Source of the DNA: Bacteroidota bacterium
GTDB lineage: Bacteria; Bacteroidota; Ignavibacteria; Ignavibacteriales; Ignavibacteriaceae
NCBI GenBank assembly: GCA_022573715.1
Contig: JACZTL010000023.1
Coordinates: 1 to 48,559 of the forward strand
Reading direction: 5' to 3'
Length of the DNA: 48,559 nt
Numbering within the stretch: position 1 is the stretch's first letter; each line of letters opens with the position of its first letter. The translations under genes were made by a program, and so were the position numbers. The notes under the pieces were generated by a model. The model did not search any database, was not told the origin of the DNA, and saw only the letters and a program-made list of their open reading frames with translations. Positions 1 to 8,608 of the stretch are shown one piece after another.

Positions 1-2
1 CC

Positions 3-80
3 TATCCGGCCGGTATTTATCATTTGCAGGTAATGACGGATAAAGCATTGGCAATTAAAAAATTAGTGATAGTAAGATAA
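3..80 (+). CDS. C-terminal end of a T9SS-sorted secreted protein (partial)
   Basis: Only the last 25 codons and the TAA stop lie in the window; the gene begins upstream. The residues read YPAGIYHLQV followed by a basic tail ending KKLVIVR. This is the final strand of a type IX secretion system type A sorting domain (the usual pattern is GxYxxxxxxxxxxxxxKxxxx). Such domains direct export across the outer membrane and are cleaved at the surface. The cargo function cannot be seen. The gene converges with the oxidoreductase gene, with 36 bases between the stops. The frame assignment is firm because the match runs exactly to a stop; the product class is inferred from a short motif. Confidence 0.6.
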   Translation, partial: YPAGIYHLQVMTDKALAIKKLVIVR

Positions 81-116
81 TTGAAAACAACCTGAATAAT
101 TATTTTTATAACAAAT

Positions 117-1424
117 TCATTTTTTCTTCCATTTCATTTCCAGTATCTCCGCCTTACTAACCAGCACATCCAGCAAAATAACCATTGAATTAACAGTAGA
201 TTTACCCGCCTTTATTTGATACCACTTAGGCAAAGTGGGATTAACATAAACATTATTGTACTCAAATCCCTTTACTAAAGCTTGCATCGCTTTCTGTGAA
301 TATAATAAGGCCTGATCAAAATCTTTTTCCAGGTAGTCGATATTTGGGACTATGGCAATATCTCCCCTGATATGGTCTCCATCACCCGGTCTGCAACTGA
401 ATTCCGGAACGCTGTCCAACGCTAAATTCACTTTTCCCGAACTTCCTCTTAATTTAAATCGATTGATCCCTTTCAGAATATCATCTTCCAGATACTCTTT
501 TCCAACCATTTTTAAATAGGTTCGATTTGGATCCAGGTTTGATATCACCACTTTGGCATTCAATTCATCTCCATTTTCCAATACTACCCCGGTAGCTTTA
601 CCATTTTTAATTAATACTTGTTTTACAGGCGCTTCAGTTCTAATCTCAGCGCCATAGCTCATTGCAGACCTTGCACAAGCCATACTAATACTTCCAGTGC
701 CGCCTTTAGAAAAGCCCCACGATCTGAATGCACCGTCAAGTTGACCCATGTAATGATGCAGCAAAACGTATGCAGTACCAGGCGACCTTACCCCTTGAAA
801 TGTTCCGATAATGCCACTAACAGACATTGCAGCCTTCAGCGTTTCTGACTCAAACCATAGATCCAGAAAGTCTAGTGCACTCATAGTTATTAGTTTGATA
901 TTGAGATGCAAAAGTTCGGGTCCCAGGTCTTTAAAGGTTTTTCCTAATCGAAATAGGTTGGCCAGTTCTTTAGGGTTGATTGAAGTAATATCAGGTGCAG
1001 GATAATCAATAACGGTTTTAGCAAGTTTACCCATATGTGTCATTACCCGGCTGAATTCCGGATATACTTCCGAGTCTTTTTTGCTGAACCGGGCTATTTC
1101 CCTTCTTGTGCGTTGAGGATCAGCCCACCTGGCTAACGAGTCTCCATTGGGTAATGGTAGAAACGAACAATCCATCGGGATGACTTCATAGCCATGTTTT
1201 GCCAATTCTAATTCTCTGATGATATGGGGTCTGAACAAGCTCACAACGTATGCGGCAACTGAAAATGTAAATCCCGGGTACATCTCCTCAGAGACAGCGG
1301 CACCGCCCAATACATGTCTTCTTTCCAAAACGAGTACCTTTCTGCCTGCTTTTGCTAGGTAAGCAGCACAAATGAGTCCGTTGTGACCTCCTCCTATAAT
1401 AATTGCATCATATTTTTGATTCAT
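117..1424 (-). CDS. PYROXD2/phytoene-desaturase-like FAD-dependent oxidoreductase, C-terminally truncated
   Basis: The product is a 435-residue flavoprotein. The N-terminus carries the dinucleotide-binding motif IIGGGHNGL (residues 9-17) and the family signature KVLVLERRHVLGGAA. The interior GVRSPGTAYVLLHHYMG and FRSWGFSKGGTGSIS are typical of PYROXD2-like amine oxidoreductases. Family members are usually about 520-560 residues. Here homology fades after PTLPKWYQIKAGK, and the protein stops about 100 residues early, so the C-terminal segment that closes the FAD site (GGGVxGxxG type) is missing. Another frame near 130-170 hints at residual similarity, which suggests frameshift decay rather than design. 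The start ATG overlaps the stop of the aminomethyltransferase gene (ATGA), so the two are translationally coupled. The truncation makes activity doubtful; it may be a recent pseudogene. The substrate is unknown. Confidence 0.75.
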   Translation of the reverse strand: MNQKYDAIIIGGGHNGLICAAYLAKAGRKVLVLERRHVLGGAAVSEEMYPGFTFSVAAYVVSLFRPHIIRELELAKHGYEVIPMDCSFLPLPNGDSLARWADPQRTRREIARFSKKDSEVYPEFSRVMTHMGKLAKTVIDYPAPDITSINPKELANLFRLGKTFKDLGPELLHLNIKLITMSALDFLDLWFESETLKAAMSVSGIIGTFQGVRSPGTAYVLLHHYMGQLDGAFRSWGFSKGGTGSISMACARSAMSYGAEIRTEAPVKQVLIKNGKATGVVLENGDELNAKVVISNLDPNRTYLKMVGKEYLEDDILKGINRFKLRGSSGKVNLALDSVPEFSCRPGDGDHIRGDIAIVPNIDYLEKDFDQALLYSQKAMQALVKGFEYNNVYVNPTLPKWYQIKAGKSTVNSMVILLDVLVSKAEILEMKWKKK

Positions 1425-2638
1425 GATTTCTGGCTGTCTGGGTTAGAAGTTTTACGTTCAGGATTAAAAAATTGTGGTTTACTAACTATTGCCGAAACAG
1501 TAAATCGTTTATGTTCAACAGTCATTTCGATCTGCAGCTTGTTTCCGATCATATTATTCTTTTTTTCTACAGTTGCAATTGCAATGTTTTTCTTAAGAAT
1601 TGGTGACCATGTACCACTGGTAGCATATCCTACTTGGGTCTTCTTGTCTTTACCTGTATATAAGGGAATTGAACCACGCCAGGCACGGTTCCCTATCTCA
1701 GGTGGCAGTCCATGTCTGTTATACAAGGATTCAATTTGAGGCCAATCAATATCCAGTCCAACAATAGCCCATTTTGATCCTTTCTCTTTTTCCATTTTTA
1801 GTGCTGCTTGTCCATTGAAAGGTTCCCTATTGAGATTTACTGTCCAACCCAAAGAGATTTCATACGGTGAGGACTTTCTATCCTCAATCAATGCGTGCAG
1901 AGCATTGTAATAGTCAACATCTTTTAAAATCAAACCTGCCTCCACTCGAGTAACATCCAGGGCGTCAAGCCCCGCAGGTCTGATGTCGTAATTCTTTCCG
2001 GCACTAATAATTGCGTCCCATATTTTCAAGGCATGTTTGTTTTCCACCCATATTTCATAACCAAGATCACCTGTATATCCGGTTCTTGATACGTAAATAT
2101 CATACCCGTCTGCTCTTGCCAATCTGGTTGAAAAGAACTTGAAATCATCTAAATCTGCATCGCAGACGTGTTTGAGAATATCACGCGATGTTGGTCCTTG
2201 AAGTGCTAATCCAGCTATTTGTTCTGATATATCTTCCAATTCAACATCATATCCACGCAGAAAGCGAGAAAACCATGAATAGGAAGGTTCGGCTGAAGTA
2301 ACAAAAAATTCATGTTCCGATCTTCTCATTACCGTACCATCGTCTACTACCTTTCCGTCATCTGTGCACCAGCAGCAATATGAAACACGCCCCATACCAA
2401 GTTTGTTAATATTTTTTACCACGATGCGGGAGATAAAAGCAGCTGCATCAGGTCCTTTTACACTGTACTTGTAAAGAGGTGTGATATCCAACAGTCCGGC
2501 AGAATATCTAAACGCAAAGTATTCTGAATCATGCAATGTCTCATAGGAACTTACTGCATAATATCCGGACCATTCCTTCCAATTCATGCTTTTGCATAGT
2601 GCAGAAGTTCTTGGGAAAAAGGGTGTTTGTATCGGCAT
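1421..2638 (-). CDS. GcvT-family aminomethyltransferase-like protein
   Basis: The product is a 405-residue protein of the glycine-cleavage T/dimethylglycine-sarcosine oxidase family, which moves one-carbon units from methylamine groups to tetrahydrofolate. Visible signatures are GLLDITPLYKYSVKGPDA near residues 50-65, GKVVDDGTVMRR (about 95-106), LALQGPTSRDIL, and the folate-site segment SRTGYTGDLGYEIWV (about 184-198), followed by RPAGLDALDVTRVEAG. The N-terminus TPFFPRTSALCKSMNWKEW matches the subgroup encoded beside FAD oxidoreductases rather than the glycine cleavage T protein itself. The downstream oxidoreductase start overlaps its stop by four bases. The likely joint role is oxidative demethylation or deamination of an N-methyl amine with folate as acceptor; that role is inferred from family and linkage. 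Base composition is richer in G+C than most of the window. Confidence 0.8.
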   Translation of the reverse strand: MPIQTPFFPRTSALCKSMNWKEWSGYYAVSSYETLHDSEYFAFRYSAGLLDITPLYKYSVKGPDAAAFISRIVVKNINKLGMGRVSYCCWCTDDGKVVDDGTVMRRSEHEFFVTSAEPSYSWFSRFLRGYDVELEDISEQIAGLALQGPTSRDILKHVCDADLDDFKFFSTRLARADGYDIYVSRTGYTGDLGYEIWVENKHALKIWDAIISAGKNYDIRPAGLDALDVTRVEAGLILKDVDYYNALHALIEDRKSSPYEISLGWTVNLNREPFNGQAALKMEKEKGSKWAIVGLDIDWPQIESLYNRHGLPPEIGNRAWRGSIPLYTGKDKKTQVGYATSGTWSPILKKNIAIATVEKKNNMIGNKLQIEMTVEHKRFTVSAIVSKPQFFNPERKTSNPDSQKS

Positions 2639-3026
2639 ATATATTAGGTTTAAATTATTACAAATTCATCAATGTGAATAAAATAATTGTGAAATCTAAA
2701 AAATTGATAAATAAAAAATAGTGTGGGATAGAACAGTAGAGATACTTACAATCCTGGTATTAAGATCCAAGGGAATTTGGATGTATCTGTTTTTCTACTA
2801 TTCATTCGGTCATAAATCCACGTATTCTTGAGATAAGTTTAAAAAAAATTATCGAAAGATACAAATGAGCCTTACTTCAATTTAGGAGTTGGTGTAACAA
2901 ACAAATGAAACAACAGAAAATTGTTTAATGTAAAAGTAATGTAAAAGTATTAAATGGTAATGAAAAATAGTTTTTTATTCGGCATAATTCATGTAGTTTG
3001 TTACTATACTGAAAGAATAAAATTCT
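2639..3026. other. Intergenic region between divergent genes, with a nested inverted repeat
   Basis: This 388-base stretch separates two divergently transcribed genes and has no convincing reading frame. It contains a small hairpin (ATCCAA 2765-2770 with TTGGAT 2777-2782, loop GGGAAT). An outer AGATAC/GTATCT pair (2740-2745 and 2783-2788) abuts it. It also holds a perfect 11-base tandem duplication at 2926-2947. Promoters for both neighbours must lie here, but I cannot place them with confidence. No glycine riboswitch features were found upstream of the aminomethyltransferase. Confidence 0.4.
2926..2947. repeat. Tandem 11-bp direct repeat
   Basis: Two head-to-tail identical copies of TAATGTAAAAG lie about 80 bases before the start of the 606-residue gene. 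The 11-base period is close to one helical turn, as for tandem operator sites, but two copies in AT-rich DNA can arise by slippage. The regulatory reading is speculative. Confidence 0.45.
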
Positions 3027-4847
3027 ATGAAAAACGAACATACATTTCACGTTCCTGTGATGGGACTTGGGTTTACCATCGATACTCCCGTAAGAGTGGC
3101 TAAGTATGGAATATCATCCGTCATTTCTATAATAGATGATATTTTGATAGAAAAAATGAGAGGCTTTTACTGTGAAAAATTAAACATTCCTTACGAACCT
3201 ATAACTGAAAAAGCTGAAGATTTCAGAGCTAAAAGAATTACGGCTTATCTAAATTTAATAGACGATATTGTAAAAGATAATTTTGATGAACTTAAAAATT
3301 CATTTGCTGAAGATAGAACTGAAGTAGAAAAGTATATAGATATGCTTCCCGATAGTTCGGAATTAAAGCAAGAATTTTGTGAGCTGGTTGAAAACAATAA
3401 AAACGCAAATGACATAAAAGATTGGCTTCATAACAATTTAACAGTTGGAAGTATTGATGTAAATATTATGACCAAACTTGATAAAGTGAACTATTTAAAA
3501 GATGAAAAACTTCCTTCTGAATACAACGATGCACATGCTGCACTGCGTGGTTTTGCAAACAGCAAGCTAAGTACATCAATTATTTTATCTGCAGGATTAA
3601 ATGCAAGATTGTACGGCTACTTCGAAAAGTTTGAAGATTTCTATCCGGATGAAAATGGTAATCTGAAAAAGAAAATTGTTTTAAAAGTAAGCGATTACCG
3701 TTCAGCGATCATTCAAGGAAAGTTTTTTGCGAAAAAAGGTCTGTGGGTTTCCGAATACAGAATCGAATCAGGATTGAACTGCGGTGGACATGCATTTGCT
3801 TCCGATGGTTTTTTGATGGGACCGATTTTAGATGAATTCAGAGTAAGCCGGGAAACACTTATCGAAACAATTTTTGACATATACTCTCTCGCACTTAAAA
3901 ATAAAAACAGGATCTGCCCACAAAAATCTCTTGATGTGAAAATAACCGCTCAAGGCGGAATCGGAACTTTTGAAGAACATCAGTTTATTTTAGATTACTA
4001 CAAACTTGATTCCGTTGGCTGGGCAACACCGTTTCTGCTTGTTCCGGAGGTTACAAATGTTGATAAACTTACCCGGAATATGTTGATTGAAGCTAAAGAA
4101 AAAGATTTGTACTTAAGTAAGATTTCACCTCTGGGTGTACCTTTCAACAGTCTTAGAGGAAACACAAAAGATATTGAAAAGCAGATGCTTGTTGATAAAG
4201 GAAGACCTGGAAGTCCTTGTCCGAAAAAATTTCTCGTTTCTAATACTGAATTCACCGAAAAAGCAATATGTGCTGCTTCGCGTCAATATCAAAGTTTAAA
4301 AATAAAAGAACTTGATTCAAAGAACTTGAGTCCAGAAGAACATAAAGTACATTTTGATAAAATTGTTAGTAAATCCTGCTTATGTGTGGGACTTGGAACG
4401 AGCCCGCTCATCAATAACGATATTGATAGAAAAGTTGAAGGTGAAGGCGTATCAATTTGCCCCGGGCCCAACATGGCATATTATTCGAAAATTATTTCTT
4501 TAAAAAAGATGGTCGATCACATCTATGGCAGAACAAACATTATAAAAAGGAATGACCGCCCTAATATGTTTATCAAAGAGCTAAATCTTTATATTGATTT
4601 TCTAAAAGATAAAATAGAGGAAACAAAAGCTTCAATTACTAATAAACAAGAAAAGTACTTGTTAACCTTTGAACAAAATCTAAAAGATGGAATTAGCTAT
4701 TATACCAGGTTATTTAATGACTTGACTGACGTATTTGAAGATACAAAGTCCTGTATTCTAAAGGATTTAGAAGCTAGTAAAAAAACTTTTCATCACCTGA
4801 TTTTAGAAATTGAAAATCTAACATTATCAACTGCTATAGCATCTTAA
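3027..4847 (+). CDS. Conserved uncharacterised 606-residue protein, possible TIM-barrel flavin/Fe-S enzyme
   Basis: I recognise this as a family conserved in Bacteroidota-type genomes but know no assigned function. The N-terminus HVPVMGLGFTIDTPVRVAKYGIS recalls the first strand of nitronate monooxygenase-like TIM barrels. TAQGGIGT (residues 307-313) resembles a barrel phosphate-binding loop. Strongly conserved-looking blocks are ESGLNCGGHAFASDGFLMGP (about 247-266), GRPGSPCPKKF (about 392-402), AICAASRQYQSLK (about 414-425), CLCVGLG (451-457) and SICPGPNMAYYS (about 477-488). The cysteines at 252, 398, 415, 451, 453 and 478 could ligate a metal or iron-sulfur cluster. The last 100 residues look helical. 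There is no signal peptide, so it is probably cytosolic. The ATG start is clear. It stands alone, divergent from the aminomethyltransferase unit. The enzyme class is a guess from motifs; that it is a real gene is certain. Confidence 0.7.
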   Translation: MKNEHTFHVPVMGLGFTIDTPVRVAKYGISSVISIIDDILIEKMRGFYCEKLNIPYEPITEKAEDFRAKRITAYLNLIDDIVKDNFDELKNSFAEDRTEVEKYIDMLPDSSELKQEFCELVENNKNANDIKDWLHNNLTVGSIDVNIMTKLDKVNYLKDEKLPSEYNDAHAALRGFANSKLSTSIILSAGLNARLYGYFEKFEDFYPDENGNLKKKIVLKVSDYRSAIIQGKFFAKKGLWVSEYRIESGLNCGGHAFASDGFLMGPILDEFRVSRETLIETIFDIYSLALKNKNRICPQKSLDVKITAQGGIGTFEEHQFILDYYKLDSVGWATPFLLVPEVTNVDKLTRNMLIEAKEKDLYLSKISPLGVPFNSLRGNTKDIEKQMLVDKGRPGSPCPKKFLVSNTEFTEKAICAASRQYQSLKIKELDSKNLSPEEHKVHFDKIVSKSCLCVGLGTSPLINNDIDRKVEGEGVSICPGPNMAYYSKIISLKKMVDHIYGRTNIIKRNDRPNMFIKELNLYIDFLKDKIEETKASITNKQEKYLLTFEQNLKDGISYYTRLFNDLTDVFEDTKSCILKDLEASKKTFHHLILEIENLTLSTAIAS

Positions 4848-4966
4848 CATTTGTGCTTGTCTCGTTTACAAAAAAAAATCGGAGTGTACTTAAAACTGTC
4901 TAAAGATCGATAGAAACTGAAAACGCCATAGCCCGACCCTTGTTGTACATTTAAAAGAAAATAAAA

Positions 4967-5459
4967 GTGATTAAAGAATATAGAGAAGGACCCGTTGGAG
5001 CGCTCATGGATGAATATGAACGAGCGACTAACCAACTTAAAAATGTAGTAAAAGCAATAACTCAAGATGACTTTATAAATATTGTTGACCGTGATACTAA
5101 AGACCCTGACTGCAGATCAATCCAAACAATTATGAATCAATGTAGTCAGATCGGGATACGGATACTCAAACTATATTAGAAAACAGTTTAGTGATGAATG
5201 GATTGAGAAAAAAGAAGATTATGAATTAAACACCCCTGAAGATGCTTGCAATGAACTCGATAATATGTTGACTTATACCGTTACAACATTGAAGAATAAA
5301 TGGAATTTTACCTTTGATGAAGCAGTAACCAATATAATTAAAACAGAATGGGGACAAGAATATGACTTTGAACAATTGCTTGAACATGCAATCGTTCACA
5401 TTTTACGACACAGAAGACAGATAGAAAGATTTTTAATTAAAATTAAGACGGCACATTAG
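4967..5459 (+). pseudogene. DinB-family protein interrupted by a one-base frameshift
   Basis: Two adjacent frames together encode one DinB-like four-helix bundle. The first frame begins at a GTG and runs from IKEYREGPVGALMDEYERA to IQTIMNQ, then derails. Removing one A from the CAAT at 5138-5141 restores MNHVVRSGYGYSNYIRKQF and an open frame through to LLEHAIVHILRHRRQIERF. The corrected length is exactly 164 codons including the stop, which fits the family (150-170 residues). The restored histidine in MNHV and the C-terminal histidines (EHAIVHILRH) are at the usual metal-binding places of DinB/YfiT-type proteins. It is either a recently inactivated gene or a sequencing/assembly error. DinB proteins are putative metal-dependent, often thiol-related transferases or stress proteins; the substrate is not known here. 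Confidence 0.85.
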
Positions 5460-5498
5460 CAGAACAAAGCCTAAAGAGGAACGGGCATAGCCAAAATG

Positions 5499-6491
5499 TT
5501 ATGCTTTCAACTTTTCAATAATATCAACAGATGAAACACCCTCTGCTTCAGCGCTGAAGTTTGTTATTATTCTGTGCCTAAGAACAGGAAGCATCCCAAA
5601 TTTAACGTCGTCTATGTTCGGTGTAAATTTACCGGTAGTTATTGCTCTTGTTTTGGCAGCAAGTATTAAGTACTGAGACGCTCTCGGTCCGGCACCCCAG
5701 CTTATCCAGTCTTTAATAAATTTTTGAGATTTTCCGTTACTCGGTCTTGTTTGGTTTACAATGTTTACAGCAAATTCTATTACATTGTCTGCAACCGGTA
5801 CTTTTCTTACAAGGTTTTGAAATTCAATTATCTCTGCAGAAGTAACAACCGATGACAATTTAGGTTCATATTCACTTGTTGTTGTCTGTACAATTTTTAT
5901 TTCTTCTTCAAAAGAAGGATAATCAAGCCAAAGATTAAACATAAATCTGTCAAGCTGTGCTTCGGGTAAGCGATAAGTACCTTCCTGTTCGATCGGATTC
6001 TGGGTAGCCAAAACAAAAAACGGTTCTTCAAGTGTTGATGTTATTCCTGCAGTTGTAACCTTGTGTTCCTGCATTGCTTCCAAAAGAGCGGCTTGAGTTT
6101 TTGGTGGAGTTCTGTTTATTTCGTCTGCAAGTATTATGTTGGCAAAAATTGGCCCGGGTATAAATCTGAAATGTCTTTTCTTTGTAACCGGGTCTTCTTC
6201 AACTAATTCAGTACCTATTATATCACTCGGCATTAGATCAGGTGTAAATTGTATGCGGCTGAATTTAAGATCTATAACTTGTGCAAGAGTTTTTATCAGC
6301 AAAGTTTTTGCAAGCCCGGGTACACCTACAAGCAGGCAGTGTCCTTTTGCCAATAATGAAATTAATAATTGGTCAATAATATCTTCCTGTCCAATTATAA
6401 CCTTGCTGATTTCTGCTTTTATTTTCTTTATTGATTCATTCAGCTTTTCAACAAGTTCAACTGCACTTTTATTTTTTTCAATATCGTTCAA
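5499..6491 (-). CDS. MoxR-family AAA+ ATPase
   Basis: The product is a 330-residue AAA+ ATPase of the MoxR type, a chaperone class that helps mature or load metal centres into target complexes. Walker A is GVPGLAKT (residues 56-63), Walker B is IILADEINR (about 119-127), and the family motif FFVLATQNPIEQEGTYRLPEAQLDRF follows. The C-terminal lid contains GAGPRASQYLILAAKTRA, typical of MoxR. The only available start is TTG at 6491, with no in-frame ATG upstream. It sits 17 bases after the SurA-like gene and is last in the metG-PPIase-SurA cluster. This arrangement, with MoxR at the end of peptidyl-prolyl isomerase genes, recurs in Bacteroidota. The usual DUF58/VWA partner genes are not next to it. 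Confidence 0.92.
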   Translation of the reverse strand: MNDIEKNKSAVELVEKLNESIKKIKAEISKVIIGQEDIIDQLLISLLAKGHCLLVGVPGLAKTLLIKTLAQVIDLKFSRIQFTPDLMPSDIIGTELVEEDPVTKKRHFRFIPGPIFANIILADEINRTPPKTQAALLEAMQEHKVTTAGITSTLEEPFFVLATQNPIEQEGTYRLPEAQLDRFMFNLWLDYPSFEEEIKIVQTTTSEYEPKLSSVVTSAEIIEFQNLVRKVPVADNVIEFAVNIVNQTRPSNGKSQKFIKDWISWGAGPRASQYLILAAKTRAITTGKFTPNIDDVKFGMLPVLRHRIITNFSAEAEGVSSVDIIEKLKA

Positions 6492-6508
6492 AAATATTCC
6501 GTAAAAAT

Positions 6509-7780
6509 TTAACTTTTAATATGCCAGTGTATTTTATTCTTTAAATCTTTTATCCACTTTTCATATTTTTTCTGTTTTTTGTATTCGGTCGCCAATTTAG
6601 CAAGCTCATTATAATCGGTAATCAAATTTGCTGAATGTTGAGGTTCTCTTTTTTTAAGAAGTACTATATGATAACCATAACTGTCACTTCCGAATTCAAA
6701 TCTTCTCGGAAAGCTTATTTCTCCTTCACCTAGTTTTGTAACAACATCCAATGTTGATTTGTCCAATTGATTAAAATAAAATGTACCTAAGTCTCCGCCA
6801 AAATTTTTAGAGTTATCATCCTCGCTGTATTTTTTCGCCATTTCTTTGAATGATTTATTAAATCTTACAATGCTGTCTCTCAAAGAATTTAAAAAATTGA
6901 TAGCCCTGAAATCGGCTTGTTCACCTTTTTTAAGTTTCATTAATATGTGCCTGGTATGAATTGCTTCTCCTCTTTTTTCAAGCAATTGTATAATGTGTAA
7001 ACCGACAGGTGTTTCAATAATTGGGGAAATCTCTCCAACTTTTAATGCAAAAGCAGCTGCTTCAAACTGCGAATAAAAAACACCTTTTTTTACAAAACCC
7101 AGGTCACCGCCTTTCACGGCGCTTCCGGGATCCTCGGAATATTTTTTTGCCATAATAGTAAAATCAGATCCCTTTAAAATTGAATCTTTTATAGCCTGTA
7201 CAAAATTATAATGTTTTTTTATAGTTTCTTTTGAAGCTTCCGGTTTTCTGAAAATGTGAGCAATGTGGACTTTTTCAGGGATAATCCCTAAGCTGTCTTT
7301 GAACTGATAATAAAAACTTTCAATTTCCCTTCGAGTTGCATTTACATCGCCAAACTTCTTTTGTTGTATTTTTTGAACCATTAAATTTTTCTTTATATCG
7401 TCCCTAATCTCTCTTTTTATTTTACTAAGACTCATTCCGTAAACTTGCTCGACCTTTTCAATTGATCCGTATTGCTGCGTGAACACGTTTATTTGATAAT
7501 CAACTCTCTGATTTATTTCGCTTTCACTTATTTTAATTGAATCAATATCAGCTTGGGCATAAACAAGTTTATCATCAATCATGGAATTAAGGACTCTTTT
7601 TTTAAGTTCAGGGTCGTTTGGATCCAGTTTTCTTTGTGCAGCTAAAAGGTTTGTTTGAAAGTTAACTTCACTTTGGAGAATTATTTCGTTGTCAACTACT
7701 GCAACTATTTTATCTACTACTTGTTGTGGGAATAAACTAATTGTAAATAATAAAACAAGATATATTATTCTAAATTTCAT
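6509..7780 (-). CDS. surA: SurA-like periplasmic peptidyl-prolyl isomerase/chaperone
   Basis: This is a secreted parvulin-type foldase that would escort outer-membrane proteins. A signal peptide (FRIIYLVLLFTISLFPQQ) is followed by a SurA N-domain starting VVDKIVAVVDNEIILQSEV and two PpiC domains. Domain 1 has VHIAHIF ... KYSEDPGSAVKGGDLGF ... VGLHIIQL. Domain 2 has IHTRHIL ... KYSEDDNSKNFGGDLGTF ... YGYHIVLL. The length, about 425 residues, matches SurA. I chose the ATG at 7780 because it follows AGG with five bases between; a GTG two codons upstream at 7786 is the alternative. The gene follows the lipoprotein gene directly. The gene symbol is assigned by family and context. Confidence 0.88.
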   Translation of the reverse strand: MKFRIIYLVLLFTISLFPQQVVDKIVAVVDNEIILQSEVNFQTNLLAAQRKLDPNDPELKKRVLNSMIDDKLVYAQADIDSIKISESEINQRVDYQINVFTQQYGSIEKVEQVYGMSLSKIKREIRDDIKKNLMVQKIQQKKFGDVNATRREIESFYYQFKDSLGIIPEKVHIAHIFRKPEASKETIKKHYNFVQAIKDSILKGSDFTIMAKKYSEDPGSAVKGGDLGFVKKGVFYSQFEAAAFALKVGEISPIIETPVGLHIIQLLEKRGEAIHTRHILMKLKKGEQADFRAINFLNSLRDSIVRFNKSFKEMAKKYSEDDNSKNFGGDLGTFYFNQLDKSTLDVVTKLGEGEISFPRRFEFGSDSYGYHIVLLKKREPQHSANLITDYNELAKLATEYKKQKKYEKWIKDLKNKIHWHIKS

Positions 7781-7786
7781 AAGCAC

Positions 7787-8608
7787 CTAATTAATAATTT
7801 CAATATCATTATTTAAACGAAGATTATCTAAATAGTTATTTATAAGAGATTGTTGTTTCTGAGCCAAATACATTTCTGTTACTTTTTCTTTAATTAAAGG
7901 AAAAGGGGGTGTAACTCCTTTTCTGAATTTTTCTTTTACTTGCACTAAAGTGTATGTGTTTTCTATGTAATGTAGTACAAGACTTACTTCGTTTTTATTT
8001 AATCCCTTAATTACTCGCAATAAAAATTTGGGTTGAATTTGATAATCATATAAAAGCAAACCGGTTTTATTGTTTACTACAGTCGAGTCATTTCTAAATA
8101 AGCGAACAGCTTTATCCCAATCACTTTTGATAACAGTATTTCTAAAAAGAATAGCTTTATCTTCTTCATTAAACGAAATTCTATTCAAAAGAGTTGCATA
8201 ATTAAAGAGCTTAAAATCATCTTTATGTGCAAAATAAAAATTCTCCAGCTTTTCATCTGTAATATTAAGTTTATCTGATGAAAGAATTTTTTTTATAAGT
8301 AAAGAGCCTGAGATTTTTCTTTGTGAATTTTTAATAAGCTGCTTATAATACTTTTGTTTTGTTATACCTTCTTTTACGGCTTCTTGATAAAGTAGTTCAT
8401 CAGTTACCCAGTTTCTTATAATTTCATTCTTAGTAAGTTTCTGTACATTGTTTGAATCTAAAATTGAATTTAATTTAGATTCAGTTAAGTAAGTATTATT
8501 TACTTTTGCTACATATTTTTCTTGTTCTTTCTTTTTATTACAGCCATATGAAAGAAACATGATAGTTATTAAAACAATATAGATTGTTTTTTTATTTAAA
8601 TGCTTCAC
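7787..8608 (-). CDS. SurA/PpiC-like lipoprotein with a degenerate isomerase region
   Basis: The product is 273 residues. The N-terminus is a lipoprotein signal (IYIVLITIMFLSYGC, lipobox cysteine at residue 23), so the protein is anchored in an envelope membrane. YVAKVNNTYLTESKLNSIL followed by IIRNWVTDELLYQEAVKEGI is the helical SurA N-domain pattern. The part that would be a parvulin domain (about 135-235) lacks the usual HIL, GGDLG and GYHI motifs, so isomerase activity is unlikely. The GTG start lies inside the upstream isomerase gene (17-base overlap), which suggests coupled translation. It probably works as a non-catalytic holdase alongside its two neighbours. Confidence 0.75.
   Translation of the reverse strand: MKHLNKKTIYIVLITIMFLSYGCNKKKEQEKYVAKVNNTYLTESKLNSILDSNNVQKLTKNEIIRNWVTDELLYQEAVKEGITKQKYYKQLIKNSQRKISGSLLIKKILSSDKLNITDEKLENFYFAHKDDFKLFNYATLLNRISFNEEDKAILFRNTVIKSDWDKAVRLFRNDSTVVNNKTGLLLYDYQIQPKFLLRVIKGLNKNEVSLVLHYIENTYTLVQVKEKFRKGVTPPFPLIKEKVTEMYLAQKQQSLINNYLDNLRLNNDIEIIN

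Noticed and set aside
2639-3026. Glycine riboswitch upstream of the GcvT-like gene
   Set aside because: No paired glycine aptamer core or expression platform could be traced on the minus strand; only a short AT-rich nested hairpin is present.
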